A DNA stretch of 64,000 nucleotides from Pseudonocardia kunmingensis (GCF_006716445.1 NZ_VFPA01000004.1:310001-374000), one strand, 5' to 3'; positions 32,274 to 40,794 are shown, counted from the first letter of the stretch. Program-made: numbers and translations. The notes: generated by a model from the sequence alone, not told the origin.

Positions 32274-32292
32274 AGTGGAGATGGTTATCAAT
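32274..32292. promoter_or_regulatory. Candidate Zur box D
   Basis: AGTGGAGATGGTTATCAAT. One half (GTTATCAAT) matches the consensus fully, the other poorly (4 of 9 pairs); the complement ATTGATAACCATCTCCACT aligns with box A. It lies between the NRPS operon (minus) and a WD40 remnant (plus). Confidence 0.5.
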
Positions 32293-32320
32293 ATCTTTAA
32301 GGTAGGCCGGGCGCTGGTCG

Positions 32321-32790
32321 AACGATCCGCTCTCGAGAACCGTCGCCGGGCTCGCGTTCCTGCGCCGCGACGGCCGCCGGATCGGCGCGGCCACCTACCA
32401 GGGCGTCACGATCCTGAAACCGGCCACCGACCGCATGATCGAGCACCTTCCCGCCCCGGGCGCGATCGCAGGCCTCGCCGTCGCCCCCAACGGGCGCTGG
32501 GTCGTCGGCGGCAGCCAGGACGCCACCCTGCACGGCTGGAAGGTCCCCGGCGGCAGCGACTTCCGCATGAGCGGGTTCCCCACCACCGTCTCCCGCCTCG
32601 CGTTCGAGCCCGGCGGGCGGTGGATGGCCTGCGACGCCGGCGACACCATCGCCTGCTGGGACCTCTCCGGCACCGGCCCCACCGGACGGGAGGCCCTCCT
32701 CGCCGAGGGCCACACCGCCGCGGTCACCGCGCTGTGCTGGGCGCCAACCGACGGCGCCAGCCGCGCGCTCCTCACCACCGACCGCAGGCG
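32321..32790 (+). pseudogene. WD40-repeat protein remnant next to Zur box D
   Basis: A plus-strand frame without a start codon gives about three WD40 blades: Val-Ala-Gly-Leu-Ala-Phe-Leu-Arg-Arg-Asp-Gly, then Ala-Pro-Asn-Gly-Arg-Trp-Val-Val-Gly-Gly-Ser-Gln-Asp, then Ala-Phe-Glu-Pro-Gly-Gly-Arg-Trp ending in Cys-Trp-Asp-Leu-Ser, then a GH-dipeptide-like Glu-Gly-His. Coding character stops near 32790. Both ends are missing. A beta-propeller protein in Zur regulons beside COG0523 GTPases is something I recall as a recurring association; treat it as context, not proof. Confidence 0.6.
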
Positions 32791-33547
32791 AGGTCGCCCC
32801 GAGTTCGGCGAGCGTGAACGGCAGGAGCCGGGACCTCCGGCAGGCGCCTCGGTCACCGGCACGTCGTTCGCAGCGGCGAGTTCTCGCAGTCGCCCCAGTC
32901 CCCGACCCAACCAACCAACCAACCAACCAGGGCGTCGTAACGAGCAGGTCCGACGGGTGCCGTCGACGGCTTCTCGTGAAGGTCGAGCAACGGCGGAGCG
33001 CCCGCGGCCACAGGTCCGCCGTGAACCCCAGCAAGGACTGCCCCAACGGCACCACGAGGTTGGACAAGCCGACACCGGGGATGGTCCGGCCGCGTGCGAT
33101 CGCAGTCTGGCCCCGATCAGCAGGTCTTCGGCGTTCCCCTGGCCCGGGCTTCGAAGCCACATGATCGATCTCCATCAGGCCCTCGATGACCACTTCGACG
33201 TCTCCGCACGCTGTGGAGCGACACACGTGGCCGTTGAGGCGCCGTCCATCGTCTCATCGCAAATAGTTGTCTCCTGACAGGTTCGAGACGTCGCGCTGCC
33301 CACGATGCGCTCTTCATTGAAACAACAACTGCTATTGTCTTCACTCGCTACCGCGGGGCGCGCAGAAACGCCGACGAAGTGTCAACGGTCTCTGAATCTT
33401 GACCCCGTGTCGGTCTGGCCGCCACGTGGTCAGTCTTCAGAGATCGTCAACACGAAGGACCACCCGTCCTCACAGTGAGCAGGGCGAGCGAGATTGACGG
33501 CTGACAGCAGCGTGATCGCCTGTCGCGCACCAGACGCCGACGGCCCA
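32791..33547. other. Long stretch without a recognisable gene
   Basis: No frame gives a family I recognise. It contains a CCAA microsatellite (32907-32929) and, around 33290-33370, unusually AT-rich sequence for this genome. Fragments of minus-strand coding character (Leu-Arg-Glu-Leu-Ala-Ala-Ala-Asn-Asp-Val-Pro) suggest more eroded genes. Confidence 0.4.
32907..32929 (+). repeat. Tetranucleotide repeat (CCAA)5-CCA
   Basis: Five perfect CCAA units plus CCA. Such microsatellites are rare in high-GC actinobacterial DNA; this one lies in eroded noncoding sequence. Confidence 0.9.
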
Positions 33548-33820
33548 TCACGCAGTGCTGCCGAACCGAGGCGGGGCACCCACACATTCTCCGCAGTTTC
33601 CGAAGATCTCCAGCGTGTAGTCGACATCAGAGTATCCGTGCACCGTGGCGACCCGCTGAGCCCAAGCCTCAACCGGAGACTCCTCGATCTCGACCGCGCG
33701 CCTGCAGAGCCGACAGACGAGGTGGTGGTGGTGATGGCCGCCCGATCGGCAGCGTCGATAGGCTGCCTCGCCGGTGGCCGTGCGCAGGACATCGATCCGG
33801 CCACCGACGAGTTCCACCAA
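33548..33820 (-). pseudogene. C-terminal remnant of a second Zur/Fur-family regulator
   Basis: The minus-strand frame reads Gly-Arg-Ile-Asp-Val-Leu-Arg, then Tyr-Arg-Arg-Cys followed by a run of five histidines, CRLC, and near the end Phe-Gly-Asn-Cys-Gly-Glu-Cys: the dimerisation and metal-binding half of a Zur protein. The DNA-binding half is gone; upstream codons in frame do not resemble the Tyr-Arg-Thr-Leu recognition helix. Its sequence is closer to the common actinobacterial Zur pattern (HGxxDVDxTLEIFG) than the intact zur at 11394. A truncated product without a DNA-binding domain could still dimerise, but a simple dead gene is more likely. Confidence 0.7.
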
Positions 33821-33983
33821 GCCTTCACGCGCATCACCGGGCCACTTCTTGGATAGCCCGAAGCCGCTGTAGCCGCACGGACCGTCACTGCCCCGCTGGC
33901 GGGCTTCAGCCCCTCGTTGCGAGTGAGCACGTGCGAACGGCTCGCGGCGGAGGACCTGGGATGCTCCGGGCCGGGCGCACCGG

Positions 33984-34296
33984 CTATTCGTTCGGGCTCT
34001 CGGCTTTGCAGGCGGCGGGGGTGAGCCACTCGTAGGCGGTGCACAGCCGGTTCGATCGGCCGGCCCCGTGCCAGGTCAGCCCGAACCGCCTGGTGTCGCC
34101 GGTGCGGGCTGTGGCATCGACGAACATCTCGCAGGACCCGGTGTGGTCGGCCCGCGAGCTCGCACGAGCCGACCTTCACCTGCGGGTAGTCGGGGTGATC
34201 GGCCCACTCGAACAGGTAGCCGAACGGACCGGTGAGATCCTCCGGCGAGATCCGCACCGCCGAGTCGCACCCCAGGTGGAAGTTCGCGTCATCCAT
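33984..34296 (-). pseudogene. Frameshifted gene for a roughly 103-residue protein of unknown function
   Basis: From the ATG at 34296 the product begins Met-Asp-Asp-Ala-Asn-Phe-His-Leu-Gly-Cys and runs about 45 residues to Val-Gly-Ser-Cys-Glu. The sequence then continues convincingly in another frame (Gly-Ser-Cys-Glu-Met-Phe-Val-Asp-Ala) to a TAG at 33984-33986 (last residues Ala-Glu-Ser-Pro-Asn-Glu). The span is 313 nt, one more than a multiple of three, consistent with a single indel near 34150. No family recognised; five cysteines. Confidence 0.45.
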
Positions 34297-34491
34297 CCCC
34301 GCCCCTCAATGAGATCACCTGGTCTCGAGCGTAGGGCTCGCATCCAGCGACGGGATCGGACCACGTTGTTCTGACCGTCAAGAATCGATCCTCAGCCTGC
34401 TGAGCTGGCCGCTGGTCTCGACCATGCAAGCCGGAGGCTCGGCCTACTGGCAGTCACCGAGAACCTGGTGTCGCAACCCAATGGCTCGGTT

Positions 34492-35049
34492 TCAGGGGCT
34501 CGGCGCGTGCGGCTGGTACGGCATCGTTCGGGGTTCGCGGGGTGGCGGGACCAGGTTGTCGCCCGGCCAGAACGGGGCCTGCTCGGCGACCGTCCTTACA
34601 TGTCCGATCAGCTCGTCCAGCTGCTGCTGCCGCTGGGCCGGGCCAGCGGAGGATCCGCTGCCGTCGGTGTAGTGGAGCTCGTGCACCGTGCTCGGCCCTC
34701 CCGCGAGCAGGCGGGCGGCGAGCTCCGGCAGGCCCAGCGGCATGGCATCGCACCGGTGGGTTCGCGTCACCTCGACGACCGCCTCGACCACGCGCTCCCA
34801 GTCCCCAACCCGATACCACAGCTCGCCGCCATCCAACTCGAAGGTCACCGTCGACAACGGCACCACGCAGCCCGGCGTCCGTCCCGGAAACTCGGTCAGG
34901 CACCGGTAGATCAGGCCGCCGTCGGGCTGGGGCACCGCCGGGTGCAACAACGTCGCCGCGTGCACGATCGTCGCGTTGATCGGCACCGGGTGCTGCGGGG
35001 ACCGATACGGCGCGTGCAGCGACAGCAAGTAGACATCGTGAACTGTCAT
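34492..35049 (-). CDS. Hypothetical protein, 185 residues
   Basis: ATG 35049 starts a soluble protein without membrane segments or motifs I recognise. The N-terminal half is mixed alpha/beta (Val-Tyr-Leu-Leu-Ser-Leu-His-Ala-Pro, then Gly-Leu-Ile-Tyr-Arg-Cys-Leu-Thr-Glu), the middle has Glu-Leu-Trp-Tyr-Arg-Val-Gly-Asp-Trp-Glu-Arg, and the last 30 residues are proline-rich. Codon use matches the genome, so it is probably a real gene. The next gene upstream on the same strand ends 38 nt before it, suggesting a two-gene unit. Confidence 0.6.
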   Translation of the reverse strand: MTVHDVYLLSLHAPYRSPQHPVPINATIVHAATLLHPAVPQPDGGLIYRCLTEFPGRTPGCVVPLSTVTFELDGGELWYRVGDWERVVEAVVEVTRTHRCDAMPLGLPELAARLLAGGPSTVHELHYTDGSGSSAGPAQRQQQLDELIGHVRTVAEQAPFWPGDNLVPPPREPRTMPYQPHAPSP

Positions 35050-35087
35050 CGACTCGGTGCGCCTCCTTCGCCATTCGGCAACGCCGA

Positions 35088-35399
35088 CTACCTGTTGTCG
35101 TGTTCAGCCAGGAGCCGCTGCACCTCGGCGCGCTCAAACTGCCCGAAGTCAGTGTCGATCAGCTCGGAGATGGCCTTGGTCAGCCGCTGGACATCGTCAG
35201 CGTCGAGCTTCAGCTCACCGAAACTGCGTCCGTCCGCGCCGGTGATGGTGACGATGGCCTCGGTGTCGCCCGGCACATGGTCGGCCAGCTGCCGGCGCAA
35301 GCCGTACATGGCGAACACCAGGGCGGCCTGTCTCGCGGGGCTGTCATACGGCCGAAGTGGTGCCTCACCGTGGCGCCAGCGAGACGGAATAGGAGCCAT
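35088..35399 (-). CDS. Hypothetical protein, about 103 residues
   Basis: Start set at ATG 35399, since upstream in-frame sequence lacks coding character. The central part (Phe-Ala-Met-Tyr-Gly-Leu-Arg-Arg-Gln-Leu-Ala-Asp) is helical, followed by a short strand pair (Ala-Ile-Val-Thr-Ile-Thr-Gly-Ala-Asp-Gly) and two acidic helices. It precedes the 185-residue gene by 38 nt on the same strand. No family recognised. Confidence 0.55.
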   Translation of the reverse strand: MAPIPSRWRHGEAPLRPYDSPARQAALVFAMYGLRRQLADHVPGDTEAIVTITGADGRSFGELKLDADDVQRLTKAISELIDTDFGQFERAEVQRLLAEHDNR

Positions 35400-35731
35400 A
35401 GCGCGCAGGTCCCTTCCTCGGAACGTCCTGTCGGTGTCGTCGGCCTCTCTCGAGCCCTCGGCGAGCGTGGCACAGATGGGCCTACCGGATGGGGCGTTTC
35501 GGAAAGTTCCACGGTCGCATCTCCTCGGTACGCACGGCCGCGTTGTCCCGGCGTCGCGAACCACGGCCCGCGCCGCCACCCGAGGAGGTGGTGCCGGCTG
35601 GTCTCCCTCCCCTATCAGCTCCACCAGCTCGGAGGCGGACTGGGGCCGATCGGGTGAGGTCGAGGAAGATCTTTTTCGTCGACTCCAGCGAACGCTCTGA
35701 TCACCCAGGCCTCAGCGGCGACGGCGGAGAG
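35400..35731. other. Intergenic stretch, no gene seen
   Basis: No convincing frame on either strand; presumably the promoter region of the two minus-strand hypothetical genes plus eroded sequence from the neighbouring regulator remnant. Confidence 0.4.
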
Positions 35732-36266
35732 CTATGCGACAGCGCCGACTCGATCGGCGAACTCCCGAAGCCCGGGCAACCTCGTGGCCATCGGGTGGCG
35801 CAGGAGACAGCGGGTGATGTGTTGGATGGTGCCGCGGTGGCGGACCTCGTCCGGGTGGCCTGCTCGGCGGACAGTAGGGCTCGGTAGCAATGCTCGGTCT
35901 TGCCCCATTGGTGGAATGAACGCGCGACGTCGGTCCAGTACTGGCCAAGGCGTTCGACGGTCGGAATCACGGTCGGGTTGACACAGCGGGCGATATCGAC
36001 GGATGTGCCAGGGTCACCGAGGGCGCGGGCGATGCTGACGCGGTACAGATCGATGCCGGTGGGGTGAACGAGTTCGGGTGGGCGAGACCGGCGGCGCTGT
36101 CTCCGACCCGGTGGGCGATCTGTCCGGCCTCGGTGATCAGGCTGCGGGCGGTGTCGCGGTCGCCGCCCGACGCCGCGGTGTAGGAGGCCGTGGCCAGCAG
36201 TGACCCGTACATCGACATGTGTTCGGGCCCGCGGCGCAGCTCCGCTGACCCGCCAATAGTCGTCAA
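35732..36266 (-). pseudogene. Multiply frameshifted XRE/TPR-type regulator remnant
   Basis: Three minus-strand frames in succession give one recognisable protein. The first holds Ser-Met-Tyr-Gly-Ser-Leu-Leu-Ala-Thr-Ala with Ala-Arg-Ser-Leu-Ile-Thr-Glu-Ala (36266 to about 36090). The second holds Asp-Leu-Tyr-Arg-Val-Ser-Ile-Ala-Arg-Ala-Leu-Gly-Asp to Ala-Glu-Gln-Ala (to about 35855). The third holds Asp-Glu-Val-Arg-His-Arg-Gly-Thr-Ile-Gln and ends Leu-Pro-Gly-Phe-Arg-Glu-Phe-Ala-Asp-Arg-Val-Gly before TAG 35732. This is the TPR half of common actinobacterial helix-turn-helix proteins; the N-terminal DNA-binding domain is missing. At least two frameshifts make sequencing error alone unlikely. 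Confidence 0.6.
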
Positions 36267-36398
36267 CGGACGACCGGTGCCGACAGCACGAAACCCGCCT
36301 CCACAACCAGCGTTCCGACCGAAAGCCGCTGGTCGGACCGGGTCCCATCCTTTCGTAATCCCGCCGGGGGCACAGGCATCGCGGCCCGCACCGGTTCC

Positions 36399-36725
36399 TC
36401 AGCACGTCGGGCCGGTGCCGTTCGCCTGGCGGCCGCCCCTGGGCGCGATGCTCATCGCCACCGCGACCACGTCGCCGTCATCGACGTCCTCCGCCCGCCG
36501 GACGGCGTCCTTGACCGGCAGCACGTAGCCGCCGTCCTTGGGCAGCAGCGAGGTCTCCCACTCGGTGGCGCCGATGCGGGCCCGCACCGGGACCGCGCCC
36601 CAGCCGTACGACGCCTGCGCGGCCTCGGCGCGCACGTGGGCGCAACCGTCCTCGGGGACGGTCAACCAGTGGAACGGGGCCGGTCCACGCCATTCCCACA
36701 GCTCGGCGCGGAACTCCAGATCCAT
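36399..36725 (-). CDS. DUF1905 domain protein
   Basis: A 108-residue beta-barrel protein of the DUF1905 family. The N-terminal Phe-Arg-Ala-Glu-Leu-Trp-Glu-Trp-Arg-Gly-Pro-Ala-Pro, central Gly-Trp-Gly-Ala-Val-Pro-Val-Arg-Ala-Arg-Ile-Gly and Lys-Asp-Gly-Gly-Tyr-Val-Leu-Pro-Val-Lys are characteristic. Biochemical role is unknown for the family. It is divergent from the small membrane protein gene with only 44 nt between them. Confidence 0.8.
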   Translation of the reverse strand: MDLEFRAELWEWRGPAPFHWLTVPEDGCAHVRAEAAQASYGWGAVPVRARIGATEWETSLLPKDGGYVLPVKDAVRRAEDVDDGDVVAVAMSIAPRGGRQANGTGPTC

Positions 36726-36769
36726 GGGGCCACGCTAGCGGCGGACCGGTACTGGTAGAACCACATCCC

Positions 36770-37156
36770 GTGAGCGGAATGCCGGCGTCTGCCGAGGGAG
36801 CCCACCGGCTCGCGGCCGCCCGGCGCCTGTTCGGCAGCGTGTTCGTCCTGATCGCCACGGCGGCCACGTTCCTCACGGTCGGCGTGCCGGTCACGAAGAC
36901 CGCCGCGCTGTCCCTCGCTGTGTCCACGCACCAGGTCGACACGCGGGCCGGCGGACCGGCCGGCACCGACGCGCTCCTCGTCGCCGACCCGCACGGTCCG
37001 GACGCTCCGGCGCACGTCGCCGTCGCGACCGCGGAACCGCTGCTGCCCCGTCCCGCCGGCGCGCGCGCCGCCCGGCAGGCCCCGCACGCCACCGACCCGC
37101 CGCGGGCGGGCGCGGGCTCGGCGTGGAGCGCGCGGGGACCGCCCGGCCCGGCCTGA
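36770..37156 (+). CDS. Hypothetical secreted or membrane protein
   Basis: A 128-residue protein from GTG 36770 (ATG 36779 possible). Residues about 20-45 form one hydrophobic helix after an Arg-rich start, either an uncleaved signal or an anchor, followed by an Ala/Pro/Arg-rich low-complexity tail. No domain recognised. It precedes the SecY gene on the same strand. Confidence 0.45.
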   Translation: MSGMPASAEGAHRLAAARRLFGSVFVLIATAATFLTVGVPVTKTAALSLAVSTHQVDTRAGGPAGTDALLVADPHGPDAPAHVAVATAEPLLPRPAGARAARQAPHATDPPRAGAGSAWSARGPPGPA

Positions 37157-37353
37157 CCGCTCCCGCCTCCCCGGCGGCTCCCCTCGCCCCGATCGACTCG
37201 CCGTCGATCGTCCTGTCCCGGGCGCGTCCGGCGCCCGGTCCGCGGGCTCCGTGCGCCTGTGCGCCGCCCGTGCACACCTCCCGGCCGCCGCCGTCGCGGC
37301 AGGCCCCCCGGCCCCGTGGTCCGCGCGATCACGCCTCCCCTCGAGGACCCCGC

Positions 37354-38658
37354 ATGCTCTCCGTCGTCCGCTCCGTGTTCACCACCCCCGGCCTGCGTAG
37401 GAAGATCCTGCTGACGCTGCTCGTCGTCGCCGTCGCCCGGCTCGGCTCGGCGATCCCGGCGCCCGGTGTCTCGTTCCGCAACCTCCAGCAGTGCGTGCGG
37501 GAGGTCGAAGGCTCCGGCGCGCCCGGCGTCCACGCACTGCTCGACCTGCTCAGCGGCGGCGCCCTGCTGCAGCTGTCGGTGTTCGCCGTGGGGGTGGTCC
37601 CCTACATCACCGCGAGCATCGTCGTGCAGCTGCTCACCGTCGTGGTCCCGCGCTTCGAGCAGCTGAAGAAGGACGGCCGGTCCGGGCAGGGCACGCTGAC
37701 GCAGTACACCCGCTACCTGACGATCGCCCTCGCGACGCTGCAGGCCACCGCGACCGTCGCGCTCGCCCAACGGGGCCAGCTCTTCGCCGGCTGCACGCTC
37801 CCCGTCCTGCCGGACACCCGCGCGCTGACGGTCGTGACGGTCGTCGTGGTCATGGTCGCCGGGAGCGCCGTGCTCATGTGGCTCGGCGAGGTGGTCACGG
37901 AGAAGGGCATCGGCAACGGCATCTCCGTCCTGATGCTCACCTCGATCGCGCACCGCATCCCGGCGGAGGGCCGCACGATCTACCAGAGCGCGGGTCCGCT
38001 CGTGTTCGCCGGCGTGTGCGTGTTCGCGCTCGCGATCATCGCCTGCGTCGTGTTCGTCGAGCAGAGCCAGCGCCGCATCCCCGTCCGGTACGCGAGGCGG
38101 ATGGTCGGGCGCCGCATGTACGGCGGCACCACGACCTACCTGCCGCTGAAGCTGAACCAGGCCGGCGTCGTACCGGTGATCTTCGCCAGCTCGCTGCTCT
38201 ACGTCCCGACCATGGTCACGCAGCTGTTCGGTGCCGACGCGGGCCCGCTCGGCCGCATCGCGGCGACCCACCTCGCCGACCCGTCCGGTCCACTGCACAT
38301 CGCGCTCTACGCGGCCTTGATCGTCTTCTTCACCTACTTCTACGTGGGGATCACGTTCGACCCGGTGGAGCGGTCGGAGGAGCTGAAGCGGTTCGGGGGC
38401 TTCGTCCCCGGGCTGCGGCCGGGCCGCCCGACCGCGCAGCACCTCCACCACGTGCTCTCCCGGACGACGCTCGCGGGCTCGCTGTACCTGGGCGTCGTCG
38501 CCCTGCTGCCGAACCTGTTCCTCGGGCTGACGGGCGGCGGGCAGAACCTCCCGCTCGGCGGTACCGCCGTCCTGATCCTCGTCGGCGTCGCGCTGGACAC
38601 CGTGAAGCGCGTCGAGAACCAGCTGATGGAGCGCAGCTACGGCGGTTTCCTCCGCTGA
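37354..38658 (+). CDS. secY: Preprotein translocase subunit SecY (isolated copy)
   Basis: A 434-residue SecY. ATG 37354 gives the normal length. Ten hydrophobic helices are visible. Family motifs include LLSGGALLQLSVFAVGVVPYITASIVVQLL in the plug/TM2 region (residue spacing as in the family), GTLTQYTRYLTI, NGISVLMLTSI, PLKLNQAGVVPVIFA and a C-terminal EERSYGGFLR-like end (MERSYGGFLR). It forms the protein-conducting channel with SecE/SecG and works with SecA. The usual chromosomal secY sits in the spc ribosomal-protein operon with adk and map; here it stands between a membrane protein and a PP2C-like gene, so this is probably a second copy. Whether it serves a special substrate set is not visible. 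Confidence 0.9.
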   Translation: MLSVVRSVFTTPGLRRKILLTLLVVAVARLGSAIPAPGVSFRNLQQCVREVEGSGAPGVHALLDLLSGGALLQLSVFAVGVVPYITASIVVQLLTVVVPRFEQLKKDGRSGQGTLTQYTRYLTIALATLQATATVALAQRGQLFAGCTLPVLPDTRALTVVTVVVVMVAGSAVLMWLGEVVTEKGIGNGISVLMLTSIAHRIPAEGRTIYQSAGPLVFAGVCVFALAIIACVVFVEQSQRRIPVRYARRMVGRRMYGGTTTYLPLKLNQAGVVPVIFASSLLYVPTMVTQLFGADAGPLGRIAATHLADPSGPLHIALYAALIVFFTYFYVGITFDPVERSEELKRFGGFVPGLRPGRPTAQHLHHVLSRTTLAGSLYLGVVALLPNLFLGLTGGGQNLPLGGTAVLILVGVALDTVKRVENQLMERSYGGFLR

Positions 38659-38758
38659 CCGGGCGTCCTCGCCGGGCGTGGACACTAGACTCCGGCGAGG
38701 CGACCGACCACCAGGAGCCAGCACGTGTGCGACCCGCGACGCCCGGAGGGCCGCTGAC

Positions 38759-39589
38759 GTGCGCGTCCGGATCGCCACCCGGCCCGGATCCGCCGACCGG
38801 CCCAACGAGGACCACGCCGTCGCGGACACCGGCACGGCCGTGGTGGTCGACGGTCTGACCGCGCGCACGGAGACGCACTGCGTGCACGGCGTGGCCTGGT
38901 TCGCCGCGCAGCTCGCGCGCGACGTCCGGGACGCTCGCGACGTGACACCCCGCGACGCCCTGCGCGCCGGGATCGCCCGCACCGCGGCCCGGCACGCCGG
39001 GACCTGCGACCTGGAGGCCCGCGCGACGCCGTGCGCCGCCGTCGGGGTCGTCCGGGTGGCCGACGGGGTGCTGCGGTACGCCGTGCTGGGCGACGTGTCG
39101 CTCGTGCTCGACGGCGAGCACGTGGTGTCCGACCAGCGGGTCGCCGAGGCCGGGCGGGAGGAGCGGGCGGCGGCCGCACGGCTGCCCGTCGGGTCCGCGG
39201 CACGGGCGACCGCGCTCGTCGAGATGAAGCGGGCCGAGATCGCGCAGCGGAACCGGCCGGGTGGGTACTGGACCGCGGCGACCGACCCGGCCGCGGCCGA
39301 CCACGCGCTGACCGGCGAGGTCCCGCTCCGCGAGCTCACCCGCGTCGCGATCCTCTCGGACGGGGCGGCGCGCGCCGTCGACCCGTTCGGCCTGACCGAC
39401 TGGGCCGGGGTGCTCGACCTCCTCGCCGCCGACGGCCCGGACGCGCTCCTCGCCCGGGTCCGCGCCGCCGAACACGCCGATGCGGACGCTCGCCGGTGGC
39501 CTCGCACCAAGGTGTCCGACGACGCCACCGCGGTCCTGTGCGAGCACCTCCGCCGGAACGAGGACGAGGACGCGTGCGCCTCACGCTGA
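38759..39589 (+). CDS. PP2C-like serine/threonine phosphatase family protein
   Basis: A 276-residue protein; GTG 38759 follows GGAGGG by about 8 nt. The start (Asp-Arg-Pro-Asn-Glu-Asp) matches PP2C motif 1, then Val-Val-Asp-Gly-Leu replaces the usual Asp-Gly-Met/Val metal-ligand strand, and Ile-Leu-Ser-Asp-Gly-Ala with a late Asp-Asp-Ala-Thr-Ala complete the fold. The central Leu-Gly-Asp-Val-Ser corresponds to the Gly-Asp-Ser/Thr strand. Metal-binding aspartates are retained, so phosphatase activity is plausible. It overlaps the glycosyltransferase start by 16 nt. Confidence 0.75.
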   Translation: MRVRIATRPGSADRPNEDHAVADTGTAVVVDGLTARTETHCVHGVAWFAAQLARDVRDARDVTPRDALRAGIARTAARHAGTCDLEARATPCAAVGVVRVADGVLRYAVLGDVSLVLDGEHVVSDQRVAEAGREERAAAARLPVGSAARATALVEMKRAEIAQRNRPGGYWTAATDPAAADHALTGEVPLRELTRVAILSDGAARAVDPFGLTDWAGVLDLLAADGPDALLARVRAAEHADADARRWPRTKVSDDATAVLCEHLRRNEDEDACASR

Positions 39590-40686
39590 TCGGGCCCGCC
39601 TTCCCGTGGCGCGGTGGCATCCCCCTGCTCACCACCGAGCTGGCGCACCGGCTCGCCGCCGACGGCCACCACGTCCGGGTCCGCACCTGGACGCGGCAGG
39701 GGCCGGCCCGGCTGCTGCCCGCCCAGCGCCACCCGCTCACGGCCCCCGAGGCGCGGCCCTTCCCCACCGTCGACGAGCCGCTGTCGTGGCGCAACCCGCT
39801 CGACTGGGTGCGGACCGGCCGGCGCGCGGGCGCGGAGTCCGACCTCGTCGTGCTGGTCTTCTACACCACCGTGCAGGCACCGGCCCTCACCGTCATCGCA
39901 CGGCTGGCGCGGCGGCGGGCCCGGGTCGTCGTCATCTGCGCGAACGCCGTGCCGCACGAACCGCGTCCGGGCGACCGGGTGCTCCTGGCCCGGCTCGTCC
40001 GGGGCGCCGACGCCGCGGTCACGCACACCGACGCCGAGCGAGCGGCGCTCTGCAGGCTCACCGACCGACCGGTCGCGGTCGCCCCCCTCCCGCCGCACCT
40101 CCCCGACACCGACCGACCGGAGCTGCGACCCGACCGACCGGCCCTGCACCGCCTGCTCTTCTTCGGCAAGGTGCGCCCCTACAAGGGCGTGGACGTGCTG
40201 CTGGAGGCGCTCCGCGAGGTCCCCGGCGTCACGCTCTCGATCGTCGGCGAGTTCTACGAGGACGTGGCCCGCACCCGCGCGACGGTGCGCGCGCTCGGAC
40301 TCGCCGACCGCGTCGAGCTGCACCCCGACTACCTCCCGGCCGACCGCATCCCCGCGCTGTTCGCCCGGTTCGACGCGCTGGTGCTGCCCTACCGCACGGC
40401 GACCGCGTCGCAGCTCGTCGCCCTGGCGCACTGGAACGGGCTCCCGGTGGTCGCGACCCGCGTCGGCAACTTCCCCGAGACCGTGCGCGACGGTGTCGAC
40501 GGGCTGCTGTGCACGCCGGGGGACGCGGGCGACCTCGCCCGGGCGCTGCGCGCGCTCCACGAGCCGGGGCGGCTGGAGCGGCTGCGCACGGGGGTGCGGC
40601 CGGCCGCCACGGAGGGCGTCTGGCAGCGGTACACGGAGACGCTCTTCCGGCTCGCCGCCCGCCCTCCGCACGAGGCGGCGCGCTGA
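39574..40686 (+). CDS. GT4-family glycosyltransferase
   Basis: A 370-residue GT-B fold glycosyltransferase. GTG 39574 lies inside the end of the PP2C-like gene. The N-terminal domain shows Pro-Phe/Ala-Phe-Pro-Trp-Arg-Gly-Gly-Ile and the C-terminal donor domain shows LLFFGKVRPYKGVDVLLEAL, then DYLPADRIPALFARFDALVLPY and Thr-Ala-Ser-Gln-Leu-Val-Ala-Leu-Ala in place of the usual E-x7-E loop. The closing Gly-Asp-Ala-Gly-Asp-Leu-Ala is typical. Acceptor unknown; the coupling to a PP2C-like protein is unusual. Confidence 0.85.
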   Translation: MRLTLIGPAFPWRGGIPLLTTELAHRLAADGHHVRVRTWTRQGPARLLPAQRHPLTAPEARPFPTVDEPLSWRNPLDWVRTGRRAGAESDLVVLVFYTTVQAPALTVIARLARRRARVVVICANAVPHEPRPGDRVLLARLVRGADAAVTHTDAERAALCRLTDRPVAVAPLPPHLPDTDRPELRPDRPALHRLLFFGKVRPYKGVDVLLEALREVPGVTLSIVGEFYEDVARTRATVRALGLADRVELHPDYLPADRIPALFARFDALVLPYRTATASQLVALAHWNGLPVVATRVGNFPETVRDGVDGLLCTPGDAGDLARALRALHEPGRLERLRTGVRPAATEGVWQRYTETLFRLAARPPHEAAR

Positions 40687-40739
40687 AGGCCGGGAGCAGG
40701 CCCGCCGGTCGTCCCGAGGGACGGGAAAGTGGCGACACG

Positions 40740-40787
40740 CCACGACATGTGGGGGTCACGCGCGCCGACACCCACGACATGTAGCGT
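40740..40787. promoter_or_regulatory. Two NrdR-like boxes 32 bp apart
   Basis: The decamer CACGACATGT occurs at 40741-40750 and again at 40773-40782. In 16-nt context (CCACGACATGTGGGGG and CCACGACATGTAGCGT) each matches about 11 of 16 positions of the NrdR consensus ACACnAnATnTnGTGT. Tandem sites about three helical turns apart are the normal NrdR arrangement at ribonucleotide reductase promoters. Confidence 0.7.
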
Positions 40788-40794
40788 TCGCCGC

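Noticed and set aside
11826..32790. The two WD40 pieces as left and right halves of one gene split by insertion of the NRPS operon
   Set aside because: Both pieces contain the same blade (Val-Thr/Ser, Asp-Pro-Gly or Glu-Pro-Gly, Trp-Asn/Asp-Phe/Leu), so they overlap in homology and cannot be complementary halves of a single gene.
36478..40743. A 1421-codon minus-strand frame across secY, the PP2C-like gene and the glycosyltransferase
   Set aside because: Shadow frame; the plus-strand genes carry clear family motifs.
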